Source of the DNA: CAXTTV01 sp964247295
GTDB lineage: Bacteria > Chloroflexota > Ktedonobacteria > Ktedonobacterales > Ktedonobacteraceae
DNA: 54,176 nt
Direction: 5' to 3'
NCBI GenBank assembly: GCA_964247295.1
Contig: CAXTTV010000009.1
Location: 1-54,176, forward strand
Part shown: positions 1 to 7,199 of the stretch, in pieces
Layout of the letters: the number at the start of each line of letters is the position of its first letter
Numbering within the stretch: the first letter of the stretch is position 1
Position numbers and translations under genes: made by a program
Notes under the pieces: model-generated
Told to the model about the DNA's origin: nothing
Database searches by the model: none
What the model saw: the letters and a program-made list of their open reading frames with translations, nothing else

Positions 1-365
1 CGACGGAGCGGGTCCAGTTCGGTCGCCCCTTGTCCAGCTTCCAGCTTATTCAAAATAAGCTCGCGAACATGCTGGCGAATGACACCTCGATGCAATTTCT
101 AAGTCTGCGTCTGGGCCAGCTTCAGCAGCAAGGGGAGATGACCGACGCGATGGCCTCACTCGCGAAAATGAATAACGCTCGTCTGGCCCGTGAAGTGGTC
201 GCGGACGCTCGCGAAATGTTGGGTGGTAATGGCATTCTGTTGGACTATCATATTGCCCGACATCATGCGGATATCGAAGCGGTCTTTACCTACGAAGGGA
301 CCGATACCATCCAGTCCTTAATTGTGGGACGCGAGATTACCGGTACCCAGGCTTTCTCCCGCTGA
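1..365 (+). CDS. Acyl-CoA dehydrogenase, C-terminal part (glutaryl-CoA dehydrogenase-like)
   Basis: The gene enters from outside the window; the reading frame is open from base 3 and stops with TGA at 363-365, leaving about 120 C-terminal residues. Acyl-CoA dehydrogenases are FAD enzymes that oxidise acyl-CoA thioesters and pass electrons to ETF. The piece carries the C-terminal helical domain: RVQFGRPL near its start, an EMLGGNGI segment, and then ARHHADIEAVFTYEGTDTI. The last matches the family stretch holding the flavin-contacting YEGT motif. The ending IVGREITGTQAF resembles glutaryl-CoA dehydrogenases more than short-chain enzymes, but the catalytic Glu region lies outside the window, so substrate is an inference. 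A strong hairpin follows the stop. Confidence 0.9.
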   Translation, partial: TERVQFGRPLSSFQLIQNKLANMLANDTSMQFLSLRLGQLQQQGEMTDAMASLAKMNNARLAREVVADAREMLGGNGILLDYHIARHHADIEAVFTYEGTDTIQSLIVGREITGTQAFSR

Positions 366-397
366 TCCTCCGTTGGACTATCGGGACTTTTGGATAG

Positions 398-441
398 AAA
401 GATCAAGGTCTTCCTCTTAATGAGGAGGATCTTGATCTTTT
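398..441. terminator. Bidirectional intrinsic terminator
   Basis: A 19-base arm at 398-416 pairs with 422-440 around a 5-base loop, with two G-U type mismatches, and runs into T residues on the plus strand and A residues (T on the minus strand) on the other side. It lies between two convergent genes, the dehydrogenase and the ABC permease. Confidence 0.85.
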
Positions 442-446
442 GTTTG

Positions 447-1238
447 TTAGCGGTTGCGTTCGCTTCGGACAAAAATGGTTGTGCCAGCGATCAGAAAGAT
501 GACGAACATGACAAGGATCACAATCAAATTAAAGAGAGGTCCCTGAACGACAATCTGATTATAATCGGGCTGTCCCGCGTAAAAGACATCTCGTGTAAGA
601 TCCACTCCATAGCGCAGCGGGGTAATATAGGTAATTAATTCTAGTGGGAGTGGCTGATTTTTAATCGGATTAAAAACGCCAGCCAGGAAAAACTGTGGGA
701 AGATCAGGAATGGTAGGATCTGATTGGCGGCCCGCTGACTGCCAAAGAAGGAAAGCAGGATCAATCCAAACCCTCCACCCAGCAGGCAGACCAGGAGAGC
801 GACTGGAATTAACGCGATCACCTGTGGAAGCGAGAGCGGAATACGTAAAAAGAGTCCGATAACAATCAGCAGGACTCCCTGGCACATAGCGACAATCGAC
901 TCCCCAAAAATCTTGCCAAAGATAATGGAATAGCGAGTGATAGGCGAGATAAAAATTTCTTGACTGAAATCATTCTCGCGGTCCTCGATTAGCGAGACGA
1001 TCCCAAAGGCCGTGGATTGGAAAAGCGTCTGGGCGAACACGCCGGTAAAGGTCAGGGTCAACAGGTTATAGCCAACCTGTTTCCCGAAGCTAGCTTGAAG
1101 ACCTCCGCCCAGCACACCGATAAATAGCAGTGGCAGAATCAGGGTCGCGATCAGGCGGGTGGGATCGCGTACAAACCGGAGGACATCGCGATAGGCAATT
1201 GTAAGAATGGCATTCCATTCGCGTCGAATACTTATCAT
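447..1238 (-). CDS. ABC-2 type transporter permease
   Basis: A 263-residue integral membrane subunit of an exporter of the DrrB/ABC-2 type. About six hydrophobic segments are visible, the first around residues 30-48 (LIATLILPLLFIGVLGGG) and the last near the C-terminus (LIVILVMFVIFLIAGTT), with polar loops between, as in the ABC2_membrane family. Its start overlaps the stop of the ATPase gene by ATGA, so the two are translated as a coupled operon. Such pairs export drugs, lipids or polyketides; nothing here fixes the substrate. Confidence 0.88.
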   Translation of the reverse strand: MISIRREWNAILTIAYRDVLRFVRDPTRLIATLILPLLFIGVLGGGLQASFGKQVGYNLLTLTFTGVFAQTLFQSTAFGIVSLIEDRENDFSQEIFISPITRYSIIFGKIFGESIVAMCQGVLLIVIGLFLRIPLSLPQVIALIPVALLVCLLGGGFGLILLSFFGSQRAANQILPFLIFPQFFLAGVFNPIKNQPLPLELITYITPLRYGVDLTRDVFYAGQPDYNQIVVQGPLFNLIVILVMFVIFLIAGTTIFVRSERNR

Positions 1239-2218
1239 GCGTTTTTCACAATCTCCAGATACACATCGTCAATTGTAGGTTGGTGCGTTTCAATCAGAGT
1301 TAGCGGGGTTGAGATGCGCTTTAGCGTCTGATGAATCTCCGCGCCCTGCATTGGTAGTTTGAATTGTGGTCCCTCACTAAAGGGGATCTGAAGTTCTGTA
1401 AGCTCTGTGCGCAAAGCCTCGCGGTTGGTTGCATTTACCAGCACATACTCCTCAACCAGTTGAGCCTTAATCTCAGTTGGAGAGCCTTGAGTCACAATCT
1501 TGCCTTTATTTATGATGCAGACCTGATCTGCCTGCTCCGCTTCCTCTAGATAGTGAGTGGTGAGAAAAACCGTTGTGCCATTTTCACGCCGGATTCGTTC
1601 CAGATATTCCCAGAGGCTAAACCTGCTTACAGGGTCCAATCCCGACGTTGGTTCATCTAGAAACAGCACGCGGGGATTATGGAGTAGACTACGCATAATT
1701 TCCAGCTTGCGTTTCATGCCACCGGAGAACGTTTTTACCGGTTTAAAAAGATCCTCCTCGATCCCCAACAACTTTGATAATTTCTGGACCTGAAGGCGGT
1801 ACCCCTCCGGCATCATTCTAAAGGAAGGGCGGAAGGGATAGAGCCCGTACAGAGTCGCATGAAAGCGGACATTCTCTTCCGCCGTCAGATTCAAATCCAG
1901 ACTGGGTTTTTGAAAAATGATCCCAACATTGTTTCGTACCTGACGGGCCTGTCGGTTCGTATCGTAACCGGCGATTGATACCGAGCCAGAAGTTGGGATC
2001 AGGGTCGTTGTAAGAATGGAAATAGTCGTTGTTTTCCCTGCCCCATTGGGTCCGAGGAGCGCGAAAAGCATTCCTGGTCCCACCTGGAAAGAAATATCAT
2101 CGACAGCGTTCTTTGTAGCTTTTTTGTAGCGTTTCACCAGGTGTTCGACCCTGATTACAGGCTCCTGAGGCTCAGGAAGATGCTCCCTGGCCTTCAAGGT
2201 ATCGCTCTGGTATTGCAT
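1235..2218 (-). CDS. ABC transporter ATP-binding protein (DrrA-like)
   Basis: A 327-residue nucleotide-binding subunit that powers the permease encoded next to it. It shows Walker A GPNGAGKTT, the signature FSGGMKRKLEI, Walker B VLFLDEPTSGLD and the switch histidine in TTHYLEEAEQ, followed by a C-terminal extension of the type seen in DrrA-like exporters. The start at 2218 is chosen because AGAGAG stands just upstream; a longer frame back to 2314 exists, but it would run through the palindromic region and lacks a ribosome binding site. The upstream palindrome suggests local repressor control. Confidence 0.9.
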   Translation of the reverse strand: MQYQSDTLKAREHLPEPQEPVIRVEHLVKRYKKATKNAVDDISFQVGPGMLFALLGPNGAGKTTTISILTTTLIPTSGSVSIAGYDTNRQARQVRNNVGIIFQKPSLDLNLTAEENVRFHATLYGLYPFRPSFRMMPEGYRLQVQKLSKLLGIEEDLFKPVKTFSGGMKRKLEIMRSLLHNPRVLFLDEPTSGLDPVSRFSLWEYLERIRRENGTTVFLTTHYLEEAEQADQVCIINKGKIVTQGSPTEIKAQLVEEYVLVNATNREALRTELTELQIPFSEGPQFKLPMQGAEIHQTLKRISTPLTLIETHQPTIDDVYLEIVKNA

Positions 2219-2256
2219 AGTGTTCTCTCTATTCGTTTGATCCAAAGGTGGTAGAT

Positions 2257-2298
2257 GTACACTGACGATATAACGTAAACATGTATCATTCAGTGTAC
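2257..2298. promoter_or_regulatory. Inverted repeat, candidate operator upstream of ABC exporter
   Basis: The 9-base arm gtacactga at 2257-2265 is repeated inverted as tcagtgtac at 2290-2298, 24 bases apart. It sits 39 bases or more before the ATPase start, in the expected promoter region of the exporter operon. TetR- or PadR-family repressors of drug exporters often use such sites. No regulator gene is next to it in the window, so the binding protein is unknown. Confidence 0.5.
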
Positions 2299-2326
2299 GT
2301 CTCACCAATAACAAATGTTGTCGCTA

Positions 2327-3559
2327 TCAGACGCTGACAACAGTCTCTCTCGGGTACTCATGGCGAGGTAAGCCGCTCGCCAACGACTCTACATAGCGGC
2401 GGATCGACAGGGCCACCGCTGCCCCTTCGCCAGCCGCCGAAGCCGCCTGTTTTGTGCTCCCTTGTCGACAATCGCCAGCCGCGAAGACGCCAGACATACT
2501 GGTTTGAAGGGTAGCATCAGTAACCACCGAGCCACGCTCATCCAGTCGAATACTTCCCTGAAGCCATTGGGTATTGGGAGAGAGGCCAACAAACACAAAG
2601 ACGCCTGATGGGTGTAGCTCCTGCTCCTCGCCAGTCTTTACATCGCGAACGACAACCCCAGTCAGCCGTTTCTCTCCTTTAAATGCTATCGGTGTCACAT
2701 TGGGAAGCAGCTTCACCTTTGTTTGCTCCTCCACCTTGTCCAAAATGGCCCGGCTGGCCGAAAGCTGTGGGTGGCGGGTCGCGATCGTCACCTGCCTCGC
2801 GAATTTCGTCAGGAACAGGCTTTCCTCAGCGGCGGAGTTGCCACCACCGATCACCAGCACCGCTTGATCGCGATAAAAGGGGCCATCGCAGGTCGCGCAG
2901 AAATGGACTCCCGCGCCGATAAAATCCTCCTCGCCGGGGATATCCAGGCGGCGGTACGTAGAGCCAGTTGCCAGTAGGACCGCCCAGCAGCCATAAGAGC
3001 GCCCGTCCGCCGTCTTAATACAGCGATAAGCGCCATCCTCAGAGATGCGAGTTACCTCCTGGGCGGCAAGGATCTCCACACCGAAGCGTTCGGCCTGCTG
3101 ACGGAGGCGATCCGCGAATTCGGAGCCACTGATCCCCTCGGGGAAACCGGGGAAATTATCGAGCCGTTCCGTAATTCCAGCCTGCCCACCGACTCCGCCA
3201 CGCTCGATGACCAGCGTCTCCAGTCCCTCACGAGCGGCGTAGAGGGCCGCCGTCAGTCCGGCTGGTCCGCTGCCAATAATAATCAGATCATAGAAAGTAT
3301 TTTTCGCGCTAGTCTGAAGATTGAGTTTCGCGGCCAACTGGGCGTTTGAGGGCTCGACAAGAAGAGAGCCATCGGCAAAAAGGAGAGTAGGGATCACCTG
3401 TTTGCCATTATTTGCCTGCTCCACAAAGGCCCGTCCCTCTTGATCCTGGTCGATATCGACGAAAGTATAGTGAACCCGTTGCTCACCCAGGAATTTTTTG
3501 CTACGCTTACAATCGCTACACCAGAAAGTTCCGTACATAGTAATGTCAGGTTGGTTCAT
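2327..3559 (-). CDS. Glutaredoxin-thioredoxin reductase fusion protein
   Basis: A 410-residue protein of two parts. Residues 1-80 are a glutaredoxin-like thioredoxin fold with C14-S-D-C17 and the cis-proline segment VIPT at 55-58. Residues 88-400 are a low-molecular-weight thioredoxin reductase: FAD motif GSGPAG at 96-101, the redox-active C221-A-T-C224, the NADPH motif GGGNSAAEE from 238, and a second FAD-binding GVFAAGD near the end. The enzyme should move electrons from NADPH through FAD to the CATC pair and then perhaps to its own glutaredoxin domain. Ordinary reductases are about 310-330 residues, so the N-terminal domain is an addition. The start has an AAGGAAAC ribosome site. It is divergent from pdhABC across about 200 bases. 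Confidence 0.93.
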   Translation of the reverse strand: MNQPDITMYGTFWCSDCKRSKKFLGEQRVHYTFVDIDQDQEGRAFVEQANNGKQVIPTLLFADGSLLVEPSNAQLAAKLNLQTSAKNTFYDLIIIGSGPAGLTAALYAAREGLETLVIERGGVGGQAGITERLDNFPGFPEGISGSEFADRLRQQAERFGVEILAAQEVTRISEDGAYRCIKTADGRSYGCWAVLLATGSTYRRLDIPGEEDFIGAGVHFCATCDGPFYRDQAVLVIGGGNSAAEESLFLTKFARQVTIATRHPQLSASRAILDKVEEQTKVKLLPNVTPIAFKGEKRLTGVVVRDVKTGEEQELHPSGVFVFVGLSPNTQWLQGSIRLDERGSVVTDATLQTSMSGVFAAGDCRQGSTKQAASAAGEGAAVALSIRRYVESLASGLPRHEYPRETVVSV

Positions 3560-3757
3560 GAAAGTTTCCTTTTAAACATAGTAATTGGAAAAAGAAATTC
3601 GCTTGTTTGAGAAAGAGCATGCAAGATATAGTGACCTGCACAACGTCTCATGATACACTGGGATACGCGATACAAGAGAAACTCTTTTCAAGAGAAATAA
3701 CATACGAGCAGTCGTGTATTACTCCCATCGTTGAAGAAAGGATCAGGAAAATCTTTT

Positions 3758-4822
3758 ATGGATCTTCAGCAGCAACACGAAGAGACCACGAGCAAAACTG
3801 CGTCTCAAGAGGCGGCGTTTGAGCGGTCTCTCAGTGCAGCGCCTTTCCCGGAAGGATACGATCCGGCTACCCTGCTGCACTATTATTATCAGATGCTTTT
3901 TATCCGGCGTTTCGAGGAGAAAGCAGCCGAGATGTATACGCGCGCGCGCATTGGCGGATATTGCCACCTGAACTTGGGCGAAGAGGCGACAGTTGTTGGG
4001 TTTTGCGAGGGCCTGGAAGCGCAAGATTATGTGTATACCAATTACCGTGAGCATGGCTACGCGATTGGGCGGGGTATTGATGCCAAGGCCGTGATGGCGG
4101 AGCTATTTGGGAAAGAGACTGGTTGTGCGCAGGGCCGGGGTGGTTCCATGCACATGTTCGATATCGACAAGCGCTTTATGGGCGGCTATGCGATTGTCGG
4201 TGGGCAATTGCCACTGGCGACCGGGGCGGGTTTTGCGATCTCCTATCGCGGTACCAACGAGGTTGTCGCCTGTCAGATGGGCGAGGGCGCGACCAATAAT
4301 GGCGCGTTCCACGAGTCGCTCAACCTCGCCAAAATCTATCGGCTGCCCGTGATCTTTTTTGTCGTCAATAACCAGTATGGGATGGGACTGGAAGTCTCAA
4401 AGGGCTCGGCGGTCGCCGAGATTTATCGCAAAGGGTGTGCCTACGACATTCACAGTGTGCGCGTGGATGGCAACGATCTTTTCGCCGTCAAGGATGCCAT
4501 GCAGGAGGCCGCGAGAATTGCCCGAGAGCAGCATCAGCCCTGCCTGATTGAAGCCGTCAGCTTCCGTCTTAAGGGGCATTCAGTTGTCGATCCCGATCGC
4601 TATCGCGACGAAGAAATTGTCAAAAAGGGCCGTTCCCTTGATCCGATCCCTTCCTATGGTCTGCGCCTGAAAACGGCTGGCCTCGCGGACGACCGGCGAC
4701 TAGAGGAGATTGAGCTTCAGGTTGAGCTGGATGTGGAAGAGGCTGTCCGCTTCGCTGAAGAGAGCCCGGACCCATCACTAGATACGCTCTACGATTACAT
4801 TTATGTGGAAGAGGAGAATTAG
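3758..4822 (+). CDS. pdhA: Pyruvate dehydrogenase E1 component, alpha subunit
   Basis: A 354-residue thiamine-diphosphate subunit of the 2-oxoacid dehydrogenase complex, which decarboxylates pyruvate (or a branched 2-oxoacid) and, with E1 beta, acetylates the lipoyl group of E2. It has the family features FIRRFEEKAAEMY near the N-terminus, the GRGGSMHMFD loop, GQLPLATGAGFA and the TPP motif ending in NN. In that motif the usual GDG reads GEG, a conservative Asp-to-Glu change at the Mg-binding position. The ATG at 3758 is chosen over an in-frame TTG at 3731 because AGGAAA precedes it. It is the first gene of pdhABC. Pyruvate as substrate is likely from the gene set but branched-chain 2-oxoacids cannot be excluded. 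Confidence 0.9.
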   Translation: MDLQQQHEETTSKTASQEAAFERSLSAAPFPEGYDPATLLHYYYQMLFIRRFEEKAAEMYTRARIGGYCHLNLGEEATVVGFCEGLEAQDYVYTNYREHGYAIGRGIDAKAVMAELFGKETGCAQGRGGSMHMFDIDKRFMGGYAIVGGQLPLATGAGFAISYRGTNEVVACQMGEGATNNGAFHESLNLAKIYRLPVIFFVVNNQYGMGLEVSKGSAVAEIYRKGCAYDIHSVRVDGNDLFAVKDAMQEAARIAREQHQPCLIEAVSFRLKGHSVVDPDRYRDEEIVKKGRSLDPIPSYGLRLKTAGLADDRRLEEIELQVELDVEEAVRFAEESPDPSLDTLYDYIYVEEEN

Positions 4823-4825
4823 GGC

Positions 4826-5815
4826 ATGGCTCAGATTACCTTTAGACAGGCCCTGAACGATGGTTTGCGCGACGAATTGAAGCGCGACGAGAACGTTTTT
4901 TTGCTAGGAGAAGAGATCGGTCTTTTTGAGGGTTCCTACAAAATTACCGCTGGCCTCCTTAAAGAATTTGGTCCGAAGAGAGTTGTGGATACGCCGATCG
5001 CCGAAAACGGTTTTGTTGGGATGGCGACCGGAGCGGCAATGCTGGGATTGCGTCCGGTAGTTGAGATCATGACCATCAACTTTATTGCTCAGGCGATGGA
5101 TGAGATCCTCAATCACGCGGCCAAAATCTACTATATGTTTGGTGGACAGTGTCCTGTCCCTCTGGTTATCCGAACTCCTGGTGGCGGTGGGCAGCAGCTT
5201 TCAGCTACACACTCTCAGAACCTGGAGGTCTGGTTCGCGCACATTCCGGGTCTGAAGGTCGTGGCTCCCTCAACCCCGGCTGACGCCAAGGGCTTGTTGA
5301 AGACCGCGATCCGCGATAACAATCCCGTAATCTTCCTGGAGAACCTCGGCCTCTATAATCTGAAGGGCGAGGTACCAGAGGATGACTATGCCGTACCGTT
5401 TAAGGCGAAAGTTATCAAAGAAGGTACTGATCTCACCATCATCAGCTATTCTCGCATGGCCTCAATCGCGTTAGATGTGGCGAAAAAGTATGAAGAAGAG
5501 AACAAGCTGAGTATAGAAGTTGTGGATCTTCGGTCGCTGCGTCCCCTGGATCGCGAAGCGATCGTGAACTCTGTACGCAAAACGAACCGCGCGATCGTGT
5601 TTGAAGAGGATTGGCGCTCGTATGGAATTGGAGCGGAGATCGCCGCAACCATTCAGGAAGAGGCCTTTGATGATTTAGACGCGCCGGTCAAACGCGTTGC
5701 CAGCGTCGAGGTGCCGCTGCCCTACTCTAAATCTCTGGAGATGGCGGCCCTGACCGGAGCCAAACAGCTTGTAGCCGCGATTAACGAATTGGCCCCTCGT
5801 AGAAGGAGAGGATAG
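4826..5815 (+). CDS. pdhB: Pyruvate dehydrogenase E1 component, beta subunit
   Basis: A 329-residue transketolase-like subunit that completes the E1 heterotetramer with the upstream alpha subunit. Visible features are TFRQALNDGLRDEL at the N-terminus, the conserved GEEIGLFEGSYKITAGL segment, VDTPIAENGFVGMATGAA, and the C-terminal transketolase domain with VVDLRSLRPLD and VFEEDWRSYGIGAEI. Length fits the family (about 325). The start lies 3 bases after the pdhA stop, with GAGGAG as ribosome site inside the end of pdhA, so expression is coupled. Confidence 0.94.
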   Translation: MAQITFRQALNDGLRDELKRDENVFLLGEEIGLFEGSYKITAGLLKEFGPKRVVDTPIAENGFVGMATGAAMLGLRPVVEIMTINFIAQAMDEILNHAAKIYYMFGGQCPVPLVIRTPGGGGQQLSATHSQNLEVWFAHIPGLKVVAPSTPADAKGLLKTAIRDNNPVIFLENLGLYNLKGEVPEDDYAVPFKAKVIKEGTDLTIISYSRMASIALDVAKKYEEENKLSIEVVDLRSLRPLDREAIVNSVRKTNRAIVFEEDWRSYGIGAEIAATIQEEAFDDLDAPVKRVASVEVPLPYSKSLEMAALTGAKQLVAAINELAPRRRRG

Positions 5816-5818
5816 GAG

Positions 5819-7138
5819 ATGCCAGAAGTTAATATGCCTCGTCTCAGCGATACAATGCAGGAAGGCACAATTGCTCGCTGGTTAAAGCAACCAGGAGATG
5901 AAGTGAAAAAAGGCGATGTGCTGGCTGAGATTGAGACAGACAAAGCCAATATGGAGTTAGAGGCCTACGAGAGTGGTACCTTGCAGCAGATCCTCTCCGA
6001 GGCAGGCCAGACCGTCCCGATTGGTCAGGTGATCGCGATCATCGGAAGCGGTAAGGCGCAGGCCGCGCCTGCTGTCGCCATTTCCGCCTCTAGTACCCAG
6101 AAACAAGATCAGAAGAGCGCCAGGAGTCAGTCTGCTCCGGCAAAACAGGTGCCGTCAGCGTCTTTGGCAGAGGCAGTTAGTACCCAGACGGATGGGAATG
6201 GACGAGATGGATTAAAGGCTTCGCCCCTGGCCCGGCGCATGGCTGAAGAGCATGGTATAGATCTCTCAAAGATCCACGGAACCGGCCCTGGTGGTCGGAT
6301 TGTGCGTGACGATATCGAAGATTTTCTGGAGCAACGTCCGGCGACCACCCAGCCACATCTTCAACAGCCAGCGGCTCATGCCCAGGTTGTTACGCCAGCT
6401 CAGCCAGCCGTTGCCGAGAATGCACCCGCGAAGCCGGTAGAACAGGCGGAAGGTGACGAGGTGATTGCGCTCTCGCGCATGCAGACAACCATTGCCCGCC
6501 GCTTAACGGAGTCCAAGCAGCAGGTGCCGCATTTTTATGTCAGCAATGACATCGACATGACCGATCTGCTGGCATTGCGTCAAACATTAAACGCCAATGT
6601 ATCTGAAGGTGGCGTCAAAGTAAGCGTGAATGACCTGATCATCAAGGCTTGCGCGTTGGCGCTGGAGAAGCATCCTCAGGTGAACGGCTCGTATCGCGAG
6701 GGACAGTTTGTACTGCACAACCGTGTGAATGTGGGCATGGCGGTCGATATTCCCTCCGGGTTAGTCGTGCCGGTGATTCATGATGCCAACATCAAAGGGG
6801 TGCGAAGTATCGCGCGTGAAAGCAAGGCTCTGGTAGAGAAGGCGAGAGTTGGAAAAGTCACAGTAGCTGATTTAGAAGGTGGGAGCTTTTCCGTCTCTAA
6901 TCTAGGGATGATGGACGTATCCCAATTTATCGCCGTGATTAATCCGCCGGAGTCGGCGATCCTGGCCGTCTCCGCGACCCGAAAAACCTTTGTGCCCGTG
7001 AATGATCAGCCAGTGTTACGAGATATTATGCGTGTAACTCTCTCAGCCGATCATCGCATCCTCTACGGCGCGACGGTCGCGCGCTTCTTGCAGGAAGTCA
7101 AGCAGCTTTTACAGAACCCATACCAGTTGCTTGGATAA
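5819..7138 (+). CDS. pdhC: Pyruvate dehydrogenase E2 component (dihydrolipoamide acetyltransferase)
   Basis: A 439-residue core enzyme of the complex. An N-terminal lipoyl domain (about 1-78) carries the lipoylation site ETDKA with K42. An Ala/Pro/Gln-rich linker leads to an E3-binding domain (about 133-172, ASPLARRMAEEHGIDL and GTGPGGRI), then a second linker and the catalytic domain from about 215. The active-site motif near the C-terminus reads DHRILYG with H412, so Tyr416 stands where most bacterial E2 enzymes have the Asp of DHRxxDG. Plastid and cyanobacterial E2 proteins carry a similar Tyr form, so it is probably active. The start lies 3 bases after pdhB. No E3 gene (lpd) follows; a strong terminator does. 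Confidence 0.93.
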   Translation: MPEVNMPRLSDTMQEGTIARWLKQPGDEVKKGDVLAEIETDKANMELEAYESGTLQQILSEAGQTVPIGQVIAIIGSGKAQAAPAVAISASSTQKQDQKSARSQSAPAKQVPSASLAEAVSTQTDGNGRDGLKASPLARRMAEEHGIDLSKIHGTGPGGRIVRDDIEDFLEQRPATTQPHLQQPAAHAQVVTPAQPAVAENAPAKPVEQAEGDEVIALSRMQTTIARRLTESKQQVPHFYVSNDIDMTDLLALRQTLNANVSEGGVKVSVNDLIIKACALALEKHPQVNGSYREGQFVLHNRVNVGMAVDIPSGLVVPVIHDANIKGVRSIARESKALVEKARVGKVTVADLEGGSFSVSNLGMMDVSQFIAVINPPESAILAVSATRKTFVPVNDQPVLRDIMRVTLSADHRILYGATVARFLQEVKQLLQNPYQLLG

Positions 7139-7154
7139 TTAGAAACCCCTTTAC

Positions 7155-7196
7155 AAAAGCGGAGAGGATATCCACTAGGACACCCTCTCCGCTTTT
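7155..7196. terminator. Bidirectional intrinsic terminator between pdhC and kinase gene
   Basis: A perfect 13-base inverted repeat (7155-7167 with 7184-7196) begins with AAAA and ends with TTTT, so it can stop transcription from both sides. It separates pdhC on the plus strand from the convergent kinase-like gene that ends at 7200. Confidence 0.9.
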
Positions 7197-7199
7197 CCA

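Noticed and set aside
3607..3822. Open frame of 71 codons overlapping the start of pdhA
   Set aside because: No ribosome site, different frame from pdhA, and the peptide shows no domain; it covers the divergent promoter region.
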